A DNA stretch of 64,000 bases, taken from NCBI RefSeq assembly GCF_000960975.1, contig NZ_CP010803.1, positions 1,763,944-1,827,943 of the forward strand, in the 5' to 3' direction. This DNA comes from Martelella endophytica (GTDB lineage: Bacteria; Pseudomonadota; Alphaproteobacteria; Rhizobiales; Rhizobiaceae). A program made the position numbers and the translations under genes. Every line of letters starts with the position of its first letter. The stretch's first letter is position 1. Shown in pieces: positions 51,877-61,400 of the stretch. The notes under the pieces were generated by a model, which saw only the letters and a list, made by a program, of their open reading frames with translations, had not been told where the DNA came from and ran no database searches.

Positions 51877-52749
51877 TCAGCCGTCGACTTCGACCGACCA
51901 GGAGAAGCGTGCGCTCTTGCCTGGCGCAAGCGTCTGCGTATAGGGCCGGTCTTCCAGCGCCGGGCCTTTGCCATGGGCGGCGGCCATGCCGTGCCAGGGT
52001 TCGATGCAGACATAGGGCGCGCCGACCTTGGTCCAGAGCGCCAGGTTCGGCAGGTTCTCGAAGGCGAAGTGAAGCGCCGGGCCGTCCTCGGCGCTGAAGG
52101 TCAGCCGGTCGCCGGCGCCTTCGGGAAACACCATGGCATCCGCCGCGAAATCCGAATGCTTCAGCGGCAGGACGCCATCTTCGAAGGGCGAGGGGAGCGG
52201 CGTCAGATCGAGCAGGCCATCGCGGAGGCGGATCATTGCGGGCTCGGCACCGTTTTCAAGCGTGACATGGTGCACATGGCCCGCATCCATGCCCGGCATC
52301 GGCCACAGGAAAGCGGGGTGGAAGCCGAAACCGAACGGCATCGGCGTTCCGCCCTGGTTTTCCACAGTGACCGAAACCGTGAGCTTCGACCCGTCGAGCG
52401 CATGGGTGACGGAAAGCAGGAAATCGAAGGGATAGACGGCGCGTGTCTCGTCGGAGGCGTTGAGCTCGAACCGGCATGCCGTGCGCGTCTTTTCGGCAAG
52501 CGTGAACGTCGCCCGCCGGGCAAAGCCGTGCTGCTTCATCGGATAGGCTTTGCCGGCGATGGTCAGTTCGTCATCAGGTGCCTTGCCGACAATCGGAAAC
52601 AGGATCGGCGCACGGCCTGTCCAGAATTCCGGATCGCCGTTCCACATCCATTCGCGACCGTCCGCAGTCGTCAACGACCGGGTTTCCGCGCCGACGGCAG
52701 AAACCGAGACGGTGAGTTCGTCATTGGCGATGGTGATGGTTTCGGTCAT
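51877..52749 (-). CDS. Aldose 1-epimerase family protein
   Basis: A 290-residue beta-sandwich mutarotase-like protein. The conserved GRAPILFPIVG and KQHGFAR near the N-terminus, FGFGFHPAFLWP and the later CIEPWHGMA are those of the LacX/YeaD-type epimerases. The His in FHPAF and the Glu in CIEPW are candidate catalytic residues. ATG 52749 has GAGGGAG upstream. It follows the transaminase gene on the same strand, 60 bases apart, with no obvious metabolic link. Confidence 0.88.
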   Translation of the reverse strand: MTETITIANDELTVSVSAVGAETRSLTTADGREWMWNGDPEFWTGRAPILFPIVGKAPDDELTIAGKAYPMKQHGFARRATFTLAEKTRTACRFELNASDETRAVYPFDFLLSVTHALDGSKLTVSVTVENQGGTPMPFGFGFHPAFLWPMPGMDAGHVHHVTLENGAEPAMIRLRDGLLDLTPLPSPFEDGVLPLKHSDFAADAMVFPEGAGDRLTFSAEDGPALHFAFENLPNLALWTKVGAPYVCIEPWHGMAAAHGKGPALEDRPYTQTLAPGKSARFSWSVEVDG

Positions 52750-52809
52750 GGCGGCAGCTCCCTCTGCAATAGGTGGCGATGGGGCCGACGGGGGACGGCC
52801 CGGTCGCAC

Positions 52810-54138
52810 TCAGATATTGTTCATCAGCACCGTGCGGAGCTTGTCGAACAGCTCGTCGATCTCGGCCTTGGAGATGATCAGCGGCGGCGAGAGGGCGATG
52901 ATGTCGCCGGTGGTGCGGATCAGCAGGCCGCTCTCATAGGCCTTCAGGAAGGCGTTGAAGGCGCGCTTGGTCGGCTCTCCGGGCAAGGATTCCAGTTCGA
53001 TGGCGCCGATCAGGCCGAGATTGCGGATGTCGATGACATGCGGGCAATCCTTCAGGCTGTGCAGGCCTTCCGCCCAGTAGTCGGAAAGTTCGGCGGCACG
53101 GGTGAGGAGGCCCTCGTCCTGATAGGTCTCGAGCGTGGCAAGGGCAGCGGCCGAGGCGATCGGGTTTCCGGAATAGGTGTAGCCGTGCATGAATTCGATC
53201 ATGTGTTCCGGGCCGTTCATGAAGGCATCGTGGATCTCGTCCTTCACCAGCACGGCGCCCATCGGGATGACGCCGTTGGTCAGCCCCTTCGCGGTCGTCA
53301 TGATGTCCGGCGTAACGCCGAAATAGTCGGCGGCAAAGGGCGTGCCGAGGCGGCCGAAGCCGGTGATGACTTCATCGAAGATGAGCAGGATGCCGTGCTT
53401 GTCGCAGATCTCGCGCAGGCGCTTCAGATAGCCTTTCGGCGGGATCAGGACACCGGTGGAGCCGGCCACCGGCTCGACGATGACGGCGGCAACGGTGGAG
53501 GGGTCGTGAAGGGCGACGACCCGTTCCAGCTCGTTGGCGAGGTGCAGGCCGTGCTCGGGCTCGCCCCTGGTGAAGGCGTTCTGGTCCGGCAGGTGGGTGT
53601 GCGGAATATGATCGACACCGGTCAAAAGCGTGCCGAACATCTTGCGGTTGGTGACGATGCCGCCGACCGAGGTGCCGCCGAAATTGATGCCGTGATACGC
53701 GCGCTCACGGCCGATCAGGCGGAAACGCCCGCCCTCGCCACGTACGCGATGATAGGCGAGCGCCATCTTCAGCGCGGTATCAACGGACTCAGAGCCGGAA
53801 TTGGTATAGAAGACGTGGCCCATGCCCTTCGGAGCGAGGTCGACGAGGCGGTTGGCCAGTTCGAAGGCCTTGGGATGACCGAGCTGGAAGGCCGGGGCGT
53901 AATCGAGTTCACCCGCCTGTTCACGGATCGCCTCGGTGATCTTCGGGCGGCAGTGGCCGGCATTGACGCACCAGAGCCCGGCCGTGCCGTCCAGCACCTC
54001 GCGCCCATCATTCGTGGTGTAGCGCATGTCCTTCGCGCCGACGAAAAGGCGAGGCGCCTTCTTGAACTGACGGTTGGCCGTGAACGGCATCCAGAACGCT
54101 TCAAGGTCGTTGGGCGCCACGTTGCGACGATCGGACAT
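52810..54138 (-). CDS. Class III omega-amino acid:pyruvate aminotransferase
   Basis: A 442-residue PLP enzyme. The opening APNDLEAFWMPFTANRQFKKAPR and GTAGLWCVNAGHCRPKI are hallmarks of the beta-alanine (omega-amino acid):pyruvate group. SGSESVDTALKMALAYHR, FDEVITGFGRLGTPFAA and the PLP lysine in TTAKGLTNGVIPMGA complete the site. ATG 54138 has GGAG upstream. It clearly belongs to a different subgroup from the transaminase at 21.7-23.1 kb. Beta-alanine or a similar omega-amino acid is the expected donor. The NolR-like gene lies directly upstream on the same strand. Confidence 0.92.
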   Translation of the reverse strand: MSDRRNVAPNDLEAFWMPFTANRQFKKAPRLFVGAKDMRYTTNDGREVLDGTAGLWCVNAGHCRPKITEAIREQAGELDYAPAFQLGHPKAFELANRLVDLAPKGMGHVFYTNSGSESVDTALKMALAYHRVRGEGGRFRLIGRERAYHGINFGGTSVGGIVTNRKMFGTLLTGVDHIPHTHLPDQNAFTRGEPEHGLHLANELERVVALHDPSTVAAVIVEPVAGSTGVLIPPKGYLKRLREICDKHGILLIFDEVITGFGRLGTPFAADYFGVTPDIMTTAKGLTNGVIPMGAVLVKDEIHDAFMNGPEHMIEFMHGYTYSGNPIASAAALATLETYQDEGLLTRAAELSDYWAEGLHSLKDCPHVIDIRNLGLIGAIELESLPGEPTKRAFNAFLKAYESGLLIRTTGDIIALSPPLIISKAEIDELFDKLRTVLMNNI

Positions 54139-54245
54139 CTGCTGCTCCAAAAAGAAAGAGACCCGTTGCCGGGCCGTGATCACGTTTCTGATTGGAAGCA
54201 CGTTATCAGCGCATCACGCGCCGTCAAGCATCAAGCGTGGCGCGC

Positions 54246-54569
54246 TCAGCCGGCGAGCCGGTCGCGCCAGTTGCTCTTGTCGCTGTAGATGTCGTCGAGT
54301 GTCTGCAGTAGTTTGCGGACGGGTTCGGCCTTGGTGCTGTAGTAGATCGTCTGGGCCTCGCGCCGGGTCTCGACAAGGTTCTGCGCTCGCAGCTTCGACA
54401 GATGCTGGGAGAGCGCCGACTGGCTGAGGCCGACGCGATTGGCGAGCGCGCCTACCGGCATTTCTTTCTCGATTAACACACAGAGGATCTCAAGCCGTTT
54501 GGGATTGGCCATGGCCGAGAGCAAGGTTGCAGCAGTGGATGTCTTTTCCGACAGGATTTTTGCGCTCAC
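54246..54569 (-). CDS. nolR: ArsR family regulator, NolR-like
   Basis: A 107-residue winged-helix repressor. The core AMANPKRLEILCVLIEKEMPVGALANRVG followed by LSQSALSQHLSKLRAQNLV and RREAQTIYYS is nearly that of NolR, the rhizobial repressor of nodulation genes and global regulator. It lacks the metal-binding cysteines of true ArsR; one Cys (EILCV) lies in the core. NolR binds A/T-TTAG-N9-A-T/A sites; a 12-base palindrome CCTAAATTTAGG lies about 90 bases upstream. In a non-nodulating relative it would serve a general role. The window has no nod genes. Confidence 0.82.
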   Translation of the reverse strand: MSAKILSEKTSTAATLLSAMANPKRLEILCVLIEKEMPVGALANRVGLSQSALSQHLSKLRAQNLVETRREAQTIYYSTKAEPVRKLLQTLDDIYSDKSNWRDRLAG

Positions 54570-54654
54570 GATCTTCGTCCTGCTTTGGGGCTTAGCCCGT
54601 TATCATTCGTGCGGTCTAAATAAGAATTAACTCAAAATAAATTTTAAAAATACT

Positions 54655-54666
54655 CCTAAATTTAGG
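54655..54666. promoter_or_regulatory. AT-rich palindrome upstream of the nolR-like gene
   Basis: CCTAAATTTAGG, a perfect palindrome carrying TTTAG on both strands, straddles the stop codon of the HugZ-like gene and begins an unusually AT-rich stretch (54610-54666). It resembles half of the NolR consensus, but the spacing to the second half is off by one base, so autoregulation is only suggested. Confidence 0.3.
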
Positions 54667-55378
54667 GTATCTTTTCAAGACTACTCGCCAAAAGAGCAAC
54701 AAAGTTGTGAGCATCGATCGCGGTAGAATTTAAGTCTAAACGCACGTATTCAGAGCCGTTTTTCAGATCCACCCCTTCGGGGTCGGCGTCGATGCAGTTG
54801 TGTTTGGTTGTGTTAGCGTCTGCTAGTAAAGAATTTGCTGAACTGATCGCCGCCTCGGCGTCGAAGCCCACATAGGTCGAAAGTGCGTCTTCACTAACCA
54901 AATCGCTCGCATCGAGCGCATAGGCGCGGCCGAAACCACCATTGAGGCTTGCCGAAATCGGTCGCAACCGGAACAGGAAAAAGTCGGGGAAATCAATGTA
55001 AAGTGCCGCCTTGGGGTGGCGGCGCAGGAAGCGGGCCCGCAGACGTGCGTGGTCTTCGCTGCCCTTTTCGACGCGCACCGCCCGGCACAGGGTCGTCATG
55101 CGCGGATGGGCGAGCGGATCGCCCTTTCCGGGCACGCCGGTCAAGAGCGAAACCCGATCGTCCGCCATGATCGCGCCGAAATGAGTCGCAAGTTTGGAGA
55201 TCGCGATCGCCGGAACGCCGTCGATGTCGGTCGCCAGCAGAGCCCGGCTGACGAAGGGGAAGCCGGTCTCGGGCTCGATGACGGCGAGCGCTGCGTATTG
55301 GGCCTCGCGGATCAGGGCGCGGCCGAGCCGGATGGCATTGGCGTCTGTTTCCCGAAGAACATCGCTTTTCCGGGGCAT
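54662..55378 (-). CDS. HugZ-like pyridoxamine 5'-phosphate oxidase-fold protein
   Basis: A 238-residue split-barrel protein. The N-terminal domain (ALAVIEPETGFPFVSRALLATDIDG, SLLTGVPGKGDPLAHPRMT and later FPDFFLFRLRP) matches the HugZ/heme-utilisation group of FMN- or heme-binding PNPOx-like proteins. The C-terminal part with GSEYVRLDLNSTAIDAHNF resembles the DUF2470 domain found in HugZ. Heme degradation is one known activity; binding residues were not confirmed. ATG 55378 has AGGAG upstream. The last 190 bases are clearly AT-richer than the rest. Confidence 0.82.
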   Translation of the reverse strand: MPRKSDVLRETDANAIRLGRALIREAQYAALAVIEPETGFPFVSRALLATDIDGVPAIAISKLATHFGAIMADDRVSLLTGVPGKGDPLAHPRMTTLCRAVRVEKGSEDHARLRARFLRRHPKAALYIDFPDFFLFRLRPISASLNGGFGRAYALDASDLVSEDALSTYVGFDAEAAISSANSLLADANTTKHNCIDADPEGVDLKNGSEYVRLDLNSTAIDAHNFVALLASSLEKIP

Positions 55379-55449
55379 GAGGGGTCTCCTGGCGTCATCG
55401 CGTTGCCTTGCGGGGCCATCGGTCAAATGGGTATCGACGGCGTTAATGC

Positions 55450-56502
55450 TCAGTGCGTCGCATTGCCGCGCCGGGCGAGACCCGCGGCGGCCTCGCGAGC
55501 GGAAATCGTGCCGATCACGCGGCCCTTGTCAATAACGCCGATGGTGCCGGGGTTCTGGGCCAATGCCCGCAGCACCTCCGCCATCGGCGTTGCCGGCCGG
55601 GCCGTCGCTGCGACCGATGTCTCTAGCTGGGCGCGGCTCGTCACCGGCAGCATGATGTCCTGCGCCGTCATGTAGTTCAGCGGATTGATGTTGCTGACGA
55701 AATCGAACACGTAGTCGTTTGCCGGCCGGCGGGCGATGTCGCGGGGCGTACCGGTCTGCACGATGCGCCCGCCCTCCATGATGGCGATGCGGTTTCCGAG
55801 CTTGAAGGCCTCATCGAGATCGTGGCTGACGAAGAGGATGGTCTTCTTCAGCCGTTCCTGCAGCGCCAGAAGCTCGTCCTGAAGATGCATTCTGATCAGC
55901 GGGTCGAGGGCGGAAAAGGGCTCGTCCATCAGCAGGATCGGGGCGCCGGTGGCAAAGGCGCGCGCCAGTCCGACGCGCTGCTGCATGCCGCCGGAAAGTG
56001 CTGCGAGCGGCTGATCCGCCCAGTCCGCAAGATTGACGAGGGCAAGCTGCTCTTCCACCCGATCACGCCGCTCCCTGCCCTTGATGCCCGAGAGTTCGAG
56101 GCCGAAGCCGACATTCTCGGCCACCGTGCGCCAGGGCAGAAGGGCGAATTGCTGGAACACCATCGACACGGTGTTGGCGCGCAGCCTGCGCAGGGCGCGC
56201 GCACGGGCCCTGTAGGGATCCACCGGACCTGTTTCAGTGTGCACCAGCACGCTGCCGCGGGTCACCGGCGCCAGACCGTTGACGGCGCGCAGCAGTGTCG
56301 ACTTGCCGGAGCCGGAGAGGCCCATCAGCACGACGATCTCGCCTTTGCTGATAGTCAGCGAGGCGCCGGAAACGCCGACGATATTGTCCGTGCGGCGAAT
56401 GATCTCCTCCCTGCCGAGGCCGGTATCAAGGAGCGGCAGCGCCTTTTGCGGCTTCCTGCCGAAAACGATGTCGATGTTATTCAGCTCTACGGCTGCAGGC
56501 AT
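55450..56502 (-). CDS. choV: Choline/betaine ABC transporter ATP-binding protein, ChoV-like
   Basis: A 350-residue ATPase of the ProV/OpuA family, with an N-terminal extension typical of ChoV (ELNNIDIVFGRKPQKALPLLD). Walker A is GLSGSGKST, the signature is LSGGMQQRVGLARA, and Walker B is LLMDEPFSALDP. The C-terminus holds a CBS-like regulatory part (MAEVLRALAQNPGTIGVIDKGRVIGTISARE). Normally choX (binding protein) and choW (permease) sit beside it. Here the upstream neighbour is the divergent thymidine kinase gene and the downstream one is HugZ-like, so the ATPase is orphaned and must work with subunits encoded elsewhere, or is a remnant. Confidence 0.88.
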   Translation of the reverse strand: MPAAVELNNIDIVFGRKPQKALPLLDTGLGREEIIRRTDNIVGVSGASLTISKGEIVVLMGLSGSGKSTLLRAVNGLAPVTRGSVLVHTETGPVDPYRARARALRRLRANTVSMVFQQFALLPWRTVAENVGFGLELSGIKGRERRDRVEEQLALVNLADWADQPLAALSGGMQQRVGLARAFATGAPILLMDEPFSALDPLIRMHLQDELLALQERLKKTILFVSHDLDEAFKLGNRIAIMEGGRIVQTGTPRDIARRPANDYVFDFVSNINPLNYMTAQDIMLPVTSRAQLETSVAATARPATPMAEVLRALAQNPGTIGVIDKGRVIGTISAREAAAGLARRGNATH

Positions 56503-56688
56503 GGTCTTGCCTTCTGTGAAATGAGGTCGCCCTCAAATAACCCAGAGCAGGAGAGAGGGGAATGGCCGGGTTGCCGCACGCGGAAAAAAACGCCGGCCGG
56601 ATGTCCGGATTTTCTGTGGCCATGCCGATTTTCGGCTTTGTTCTTCAAGCCGAATCCCGGCACAAGGAAACCAAAACGGAAGAGAGCG

Positions 56689-57270
56689 ATGGCCAAGCTT
56701 CATTTCTATTACGCCACGATGAATGCCGGTAAGTCGACGCTGCTGCTGCAGGCTGCCTACAATTACCGCGAACGCGGGATGCATGCGGTTATCCTGCTGG
56801 CCGACCTCGACGATCGCGCCGGCAAGGGGATTGTCTCGTCGCGCATCGGCTTGACCTCGGAGGCAGTGACCTTCGGGCCGGATACCGACCTGTTCGAGCT
56901 TGCGCAGTCTCTCAATGCCGAGCAGGCAATCGATTGCCTGTTTGTCGACGAGACCAATTTCGCGACGGCGGCGCATGTCTGGCAGCTCGCCCGGGTGGTT
57001 GACGAGCTCGACATTCCGGTCATGGCCTATGGCCTGAGATCGGATTTCCGCGGTGAGCTGTTTCCGGCCTCGCGTGAGCTTTTTGCGCTTGCCGACGAGG
57101 TTCGCGAAGTCCGCACCATCTGCCATTGCGGTCGCAAGGCCACCATGGTGGTGCGCCTCGATGCCGGTGGCAATGCGTTGCTCGAGGGGCCGCAGATCGA
57201 GGTCGGCGGAAACGAGCGCTATGTATCGCTTTGCCGCAAGCACTGGAAAGAAAAGACCGGGCGGCGCTGA
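56689..57270 (+). CDS. tdk: Thymidine kinase
   Basis: A 193-residue type II (zinc-binding) enzyme that phosphorylates thymidine for salvage. The P-loop MNAGKST is near residue 11, CLFVDETNF is the Walker B-like segment, and YGLRSDFRGELF is the substrate lid region. The zinc cysteines are CHCGRKA and a later Cys in SLCRKHW. ATG 56689 is preceded by AAGAGAG. It is monocistronic and convergent with the LuxR gene. Confidence 0.95.
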   Translation: MAKLHFYYATMNAGKSTLLLQAAYNYRERGMHAVILLADLDDRAGKGIVSSRIGLTSEAVTFGPDTDLFELAQSLNAEQAIDCLFVDETNFATAAHVWQLARVVDELDIPVMAYGLRSDFRGELFPASRELFALADEVREVRTICHCGRKATMVVRLDAGGNALLEGPQIEVGGNERYVSLCRKHWKEKTGRR

Positions 57271-57290
57271 GGTCGCGCCCGCGGCCCGGC

Positions 57291-58016
57291 TCAGTCGATC
57301 AGCTTCAGGCGGATGGCCTTGGCCACGAGTTGCGTGCGGTTCACGCAATCGAGTTTACGGATGGCATTGGCGAGATAGGCGTTCACCGTATGGTCCGAAA
57401 GCCCGATAATGCAGCCGATCTCGGACGATGTCTTGCCCTCGGCCGACCAGCGAACGACCTCCAGTTCTCGTGCTGAGAGCAAGGTGTGCGATCGGGATGA
57501 TTCGTTGCTGAGTTCCTCGAAGCGGTTCGCCGCCCTCTCGGCCAGTACGGCGAGGTCGCGCTCTTCCTCCGTCGTCAGCGGCCGCCGGTCTCCGAGAAAA
57601 AGGACGGCGAGCCTGCCCTGTGGCGAGGGGACCGAACAGATGATCCCCATGCTCATCCGCATGCGCTCCATGCGCTTGCGGACGGGGGCGCGTGCCTCAT
57701 CAGAGGGGTCGATCAGTTCCTGCAACTGCCACTGAAGCGGCGCCGCCGGGCGCTTTCGCGCCGTCGCCGCGATGGGCGAAGTCGGCAGTAATCCGGCAGC
57801 GTCATAGACATTAAGCAGCGGAATTGGCAGCGTTGTCATGTGGACGAGCGGAACGATCTTTTCCGAGCCGCTGTCGGGGAAATCGAGGAAGGTGACATGC
57901 CGGAAGCCGAATGCGGTGGCCATACGCTTGACGACCGGAAACAGGCCGTCGGCCGTTTTCACCCTGTCAACCGCCCTCAGTAGCGATCGCTTTCTGTCGT
58001 GAGTGGAAAAGTCCAT
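57291..58016 (-). CDS. LuxR family regulator, quorum-sensing-like solo
   Basis: A 241-residue protein with an N-terminal autoinducer-binding-like domain (residues 20-160) and a C-terminal LuxR helix-turn-helix (LSARELEVVRWSAEGKTSSEIGCIIGLSDHTVNAYLANAI region). Of the six residues that hold acyl-homoserine lactones in TraR, four seem kept (Tyr71, Pro81, Trp96, Gly124) and two changed (Trp57 to Leu67, Asp70 to Ser80). Asp70 contacts the amide of the signal, so a different ligand is likely. No luxI gene lies in the window. The target is unknown; it is divergent from putA. Confidence 0.88.
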   Translation of the reverse strand: MDFSTHDRKRSLLRAVDRVKTADGLFPVVKRMATAFGFRHVTFLDFPDSGSEKIVPLVHMTTLPIPLLNVYDAAGLLPTSPIAATARKRPAAPLQWQLQELIDPSDEARAPVRKRMERMRMSMGIICSVPSPQGRLAVLFLGDRRPLTTEEERDLAVLAERAANRFEELSNESSRSHTLLSARELEVVRWSAEGKTSSEIGCIIGLSDHTVNAYLANAIRKLDCVNRTQLVAKAIRLKLID

Positions 58017-58113
58017 ATCGTGTGCCGTTCCCAGATAGTATTGCCGCCGAAGATCGGTCCTCCCGCAAACGGCAATGCGATGGATTCAGAAAGGCACCCG
58101 ATTTTGCTTTTTC

Positions 58114-58142
58114 ATTATATGTTATAATTCTCACAGCTTAAA
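58114..58142 (-). promoter_or_regulatory. Sigma-70-type promoter candidate of the LuxR gene
   Basis: On the minus strand, TTTAAG (58142-58137) and TATAAT (58119-58114) are separated by 17 bases, about 98 bases before the start codon. The -10 is a perfect consensus; the -35 matches three of six bases. Confidence 0.45.
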
Positions 58143-58350
58143 TGGCAAGCCAATGTTGTTGCTGTTGGTCAAAAATTCTCATAAGTTGCGACAACGTAAA
58201 CTGCCGTTTGTTCTTTGTTGGCCCCAAAATTGACTGTAGTCTAGTTTTCGCAGTCGTCGCGTGATGCGAAAATGCCGCATCACCGGCTTCGACGTAGCGC
58301 GCAGGCGATACCTTTTTTGGTGGTTTCCACCGCGGACTTTCGCACTAAAA

Positions 58351-58378
58351 TTGAATAGTACGGCGCGGCAGATATAGT
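58351..58378 (+). promoter_or_regulatory. Sigma-70-type promoter candidate of putA
   Basis: TTGAAT (58351-58356) and TATAGT (58373-58378), spaced by 16 bases, place the transcription start near 58385. That falls on the first in-frame ATG (58384) and makes the downstream ATG at 58417, which has a ribosome site, the better start. Confidence 0.55.
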
Positions 58379-58416
58379 GCTAAATGCCGTCCATCAATTT
58401 CGCGAAAGGCCAGGAC

Positions 58417-61400
58417 ATGTCCGATTCTCCCATCTTTAGCGCACCCTTCGGTGGCGACGACGATCGTCTGATCAAGGGGATGATCGGCCGACTTGCGGCG
58501 CTGAAGCTCGATGATGCGACGATCGATGCGGAAGCCCGCGACATGATCGGGGCGATCCGCGACGACAGCAATGCCAGCGTCGGAAGCGTCGAAGACTTCA
58601 TGCGCGAATACGGACTTTCGACGCGTGAAGGCCTGGCGCTGATGGTGCTTGCCGAGGCGCTTTTGCGTGTGCCTGACGCGGAGACCCAGGAGCGGCTGAT
58701 CGAGGACAAGCTGAAGGAGGGCGGCTGGCAGGACCACAAGGCTCATGGCGACCGTTGGTTCGTGTCCTCTTCCGCCTGGGCGCTCGCCACGGCCTCGCGC
58801 ATCATCAAGCCGGGCGAAACGCCTGACAGTGTTCTGCGCGGACTTGCGCAGCGGATCGGCATGCCGAGCATGCGGATCGCCACGCGCCAGGCGATGCGCT
58901 TCCTCGGCCGTCAGTTTGTGCTCGGCGAAACGATGAAGGATGCGCTTGCGCGGGCGAAGAAGAACGAAGCCGAAGGCTATCGCCATTCCTTCGACATGCT
59001 GGGCGAGGGCGCCCGCACCCGCGAGGACGCCGCCCGCTATTTCAAATCCTACGCCGACGCGATCGAGGCGCTTGGCGGTTACATGCAAAAGAACGGCAAG
59101 GACCGCACGCTGCCCGACCGGATGGGCATTTCGGTGAAGCTCTCGGCCATCCATCCGCATTATCTCGCCACCCACCGCGAGGCGGTGATGCGCGAACTCG
59201 TGCCCGATCTGCTGAAGCTCGCGCAGATGGCGAAGGCGCATCAGCTCAATTTCACCGTCGACGCCGAGGAGGCCGACCGGCTGGAGCTATCGCTCGATGT
59301 TATTGCCGCCGTCTTCTCCGACCCCTCGCTTGACGGCTGGGACGGTTTCGGCCTTGCTGTGCAGGCCTATCAGAAGCGTGCAGGCGCGGTGATCGACTAT
59401 ATCAACGACCTCTGCGAGCGCACCGGTCGCCGGATGATGGTCCGCCTCGTCAAGGGCGCCTACTGGGATACCGAGATCAAGCGGGCGCAGGAGCGTGGGC
59501 TCGACGACTATCCGGTCTGGACCCGCAAGCCCGCGACCGACATCGCCTATCTGGCGGTGGCAAAGAAGATGCTCGACAGCCGGCCGCGCCTCTACCCGCA
59601 GTTTGCCACCCACAATGCGCTCACCATCGCCTCGATCTTCGCCATGGCCGGCGAGGATCGCTCCGGTTTCGAGATGCAGCGCCTGCATGGCATGGGCGAG
59701 ACGCTTTATGACCACCTGATCGCCCGCAAGAATGCCGTTCCCTGCCGCATCTATGCGCCGGTCGGCGGCTATCGCGATCTGCTTGCCTATCTCGTCCGGC
59801 GGCTGTTGGAAAACGGCGCCAACTCTTCCTTCGTCTCGATCGTCGGCGACAAGAAGGTGCCGGTGGACACACTGCTCGAGCGGCCGCAGGACAAGCTGAA
59901 ACTGGAAGACGGCCACAGTGCCCGCAATCGCCACATCCCATTGCCGAAGGCACTTTACGCCGACCGCAAGAACACGTCCGGCATCGAGTTTGGCCATCGC
60001 GAAAGCCTGGCTGCCTTGCTGAAGGGGATGGGCAGGAACGATCCCTTCGTCGAGGCTGTGCCGCTGGTTCCGGGGCTGAAGCCGACTGGCGAGACAAAGC
60101 CGGTCCATTCGCCGTCTGCGCCCTCCGAAAAGGTCGGCACCATCGTCTGGGCCGAGGCGGATGCCGTCGGGCCGGCCTTCGAGGCGGCGCGAAAGGGCTT
60201 CCAGAGCTGGTCGCGTCGTCCTGTCGCGGAGCGTGCCGCGGCGCTTGAGAAGATGGCGGATCTGATCGAGGAAAACCGTGCCTTTCTGATGCGGCTTCTC
60301 TCCGACGAAGCCGGCAAGACGCTGGATGACGGGCTTGCCGAAATCCGCGAGGCGGCCGATTTCTGCCGCTACTATGCGGTTCAGGCTCGAAAGATGTTTG
60401 CAAATCCGCTCGACATGCCGGGCCCGACCGGGGAAGACGACCGCTATTCATGGCGCGGGCGTGGCGTATTCGCCTGCATCTCGCCGTGGAACTTCCCGCT
60501 GGCGATTTTCATGGGGCAGATCTCCGCAGCCCTTGTCGCCGGCAATGCCGTGATCGCCAAGCCGGCGCCGCAGACGCCGCTGATCGCCTTCGAGGCGATC
60601 AAGCTTCTCCACAAGGCCGGTATTCCCGAGGATGTTCTGATCCTCCTGCCGGGTGGCCCGGAACTTGGCGCCGCGATCACCGAGCACCCGCTGCTGGCCG
60701 GCGTTGCCTTCACCGGCTCGACGGCCACGGCCCGCGCCATCAACCGCACGCTTGCCGGCAAGGATGGGCCAATCATCCCGTTGATCGCCGAAACCGGCGG
60801 CCTCAACGCGATGATCGTCGATGCGACGGCGCTGCCGGAGCAGGTTTCCGACGATGTCGTGATGTCGGCCTTCCGCTCTGCCGGCCAGCGCTGCTCGGCG
60901 CTTCGCGTGCTCTATGTCCAGGCCGACATCGCCGACCGGCTGATCGAGATGATCAAGGGGGCTGCGGCCGAGCTGACGCTCGGCGACCCGTCGAAATGTG
61001 ACACCGATGTCGGACCGGTCATCGATGCCAAGCAATGGCAGATGCTGACCGACCACGTCGCCGAAATGCGCGAGACCCAGACTGTGCATCTCGCCACCGT
61101 AGCGCCGGCTGTCGGCACCTTCTTCGGGCCGCACATCGTCGAACTCGACAAGCCGGAAGCGCTGACCAAGGAGGTCTTCGGCCCGATCCTGCATGTCGTG
61201 CGCTACAAGGCTGGTGAACTCGACAAGGTCTGCGACAAGATTTCCGCGAGCGGCTACGGTCTGACGCTTGGGGTCCACAGCCGCATCTCGACCACGGCCG
61301 AGCGTATCGTCAACCGCATGGATACCGGCAATATCTACGTCAACCGCAACATCATCGGTGCGGTCGTCGGCACCCAGCCTTTCGGCGGCTCCGGCCTTTC

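Larger units (their letters stand above)
58017..58416. other. 400-base divergent region between the LuxR and putA genes
   Basis: No gene is supported. It is AT-rich in 58100-58260. It holds promoter candidates facing both ways (58114-58142 and 58351-58378), a GGTGG-TTT-CCACC repeat at 58319-58331 and a GACT-GT-AGTC repeat near 58235. No PutR-type (Lrp family) regulator gene lies beside putA. Confidence 0.6.

Noticed and set aside
51187..54288. A 1033-codon open frame on the plus strand across aqpZ, the epimerase and the transaminase
   Set aside because: It is antisense to three well-supported genes, lacks recognisable domains and has the Arg/Gly/His-rich composition of GC-rich shadow frames.
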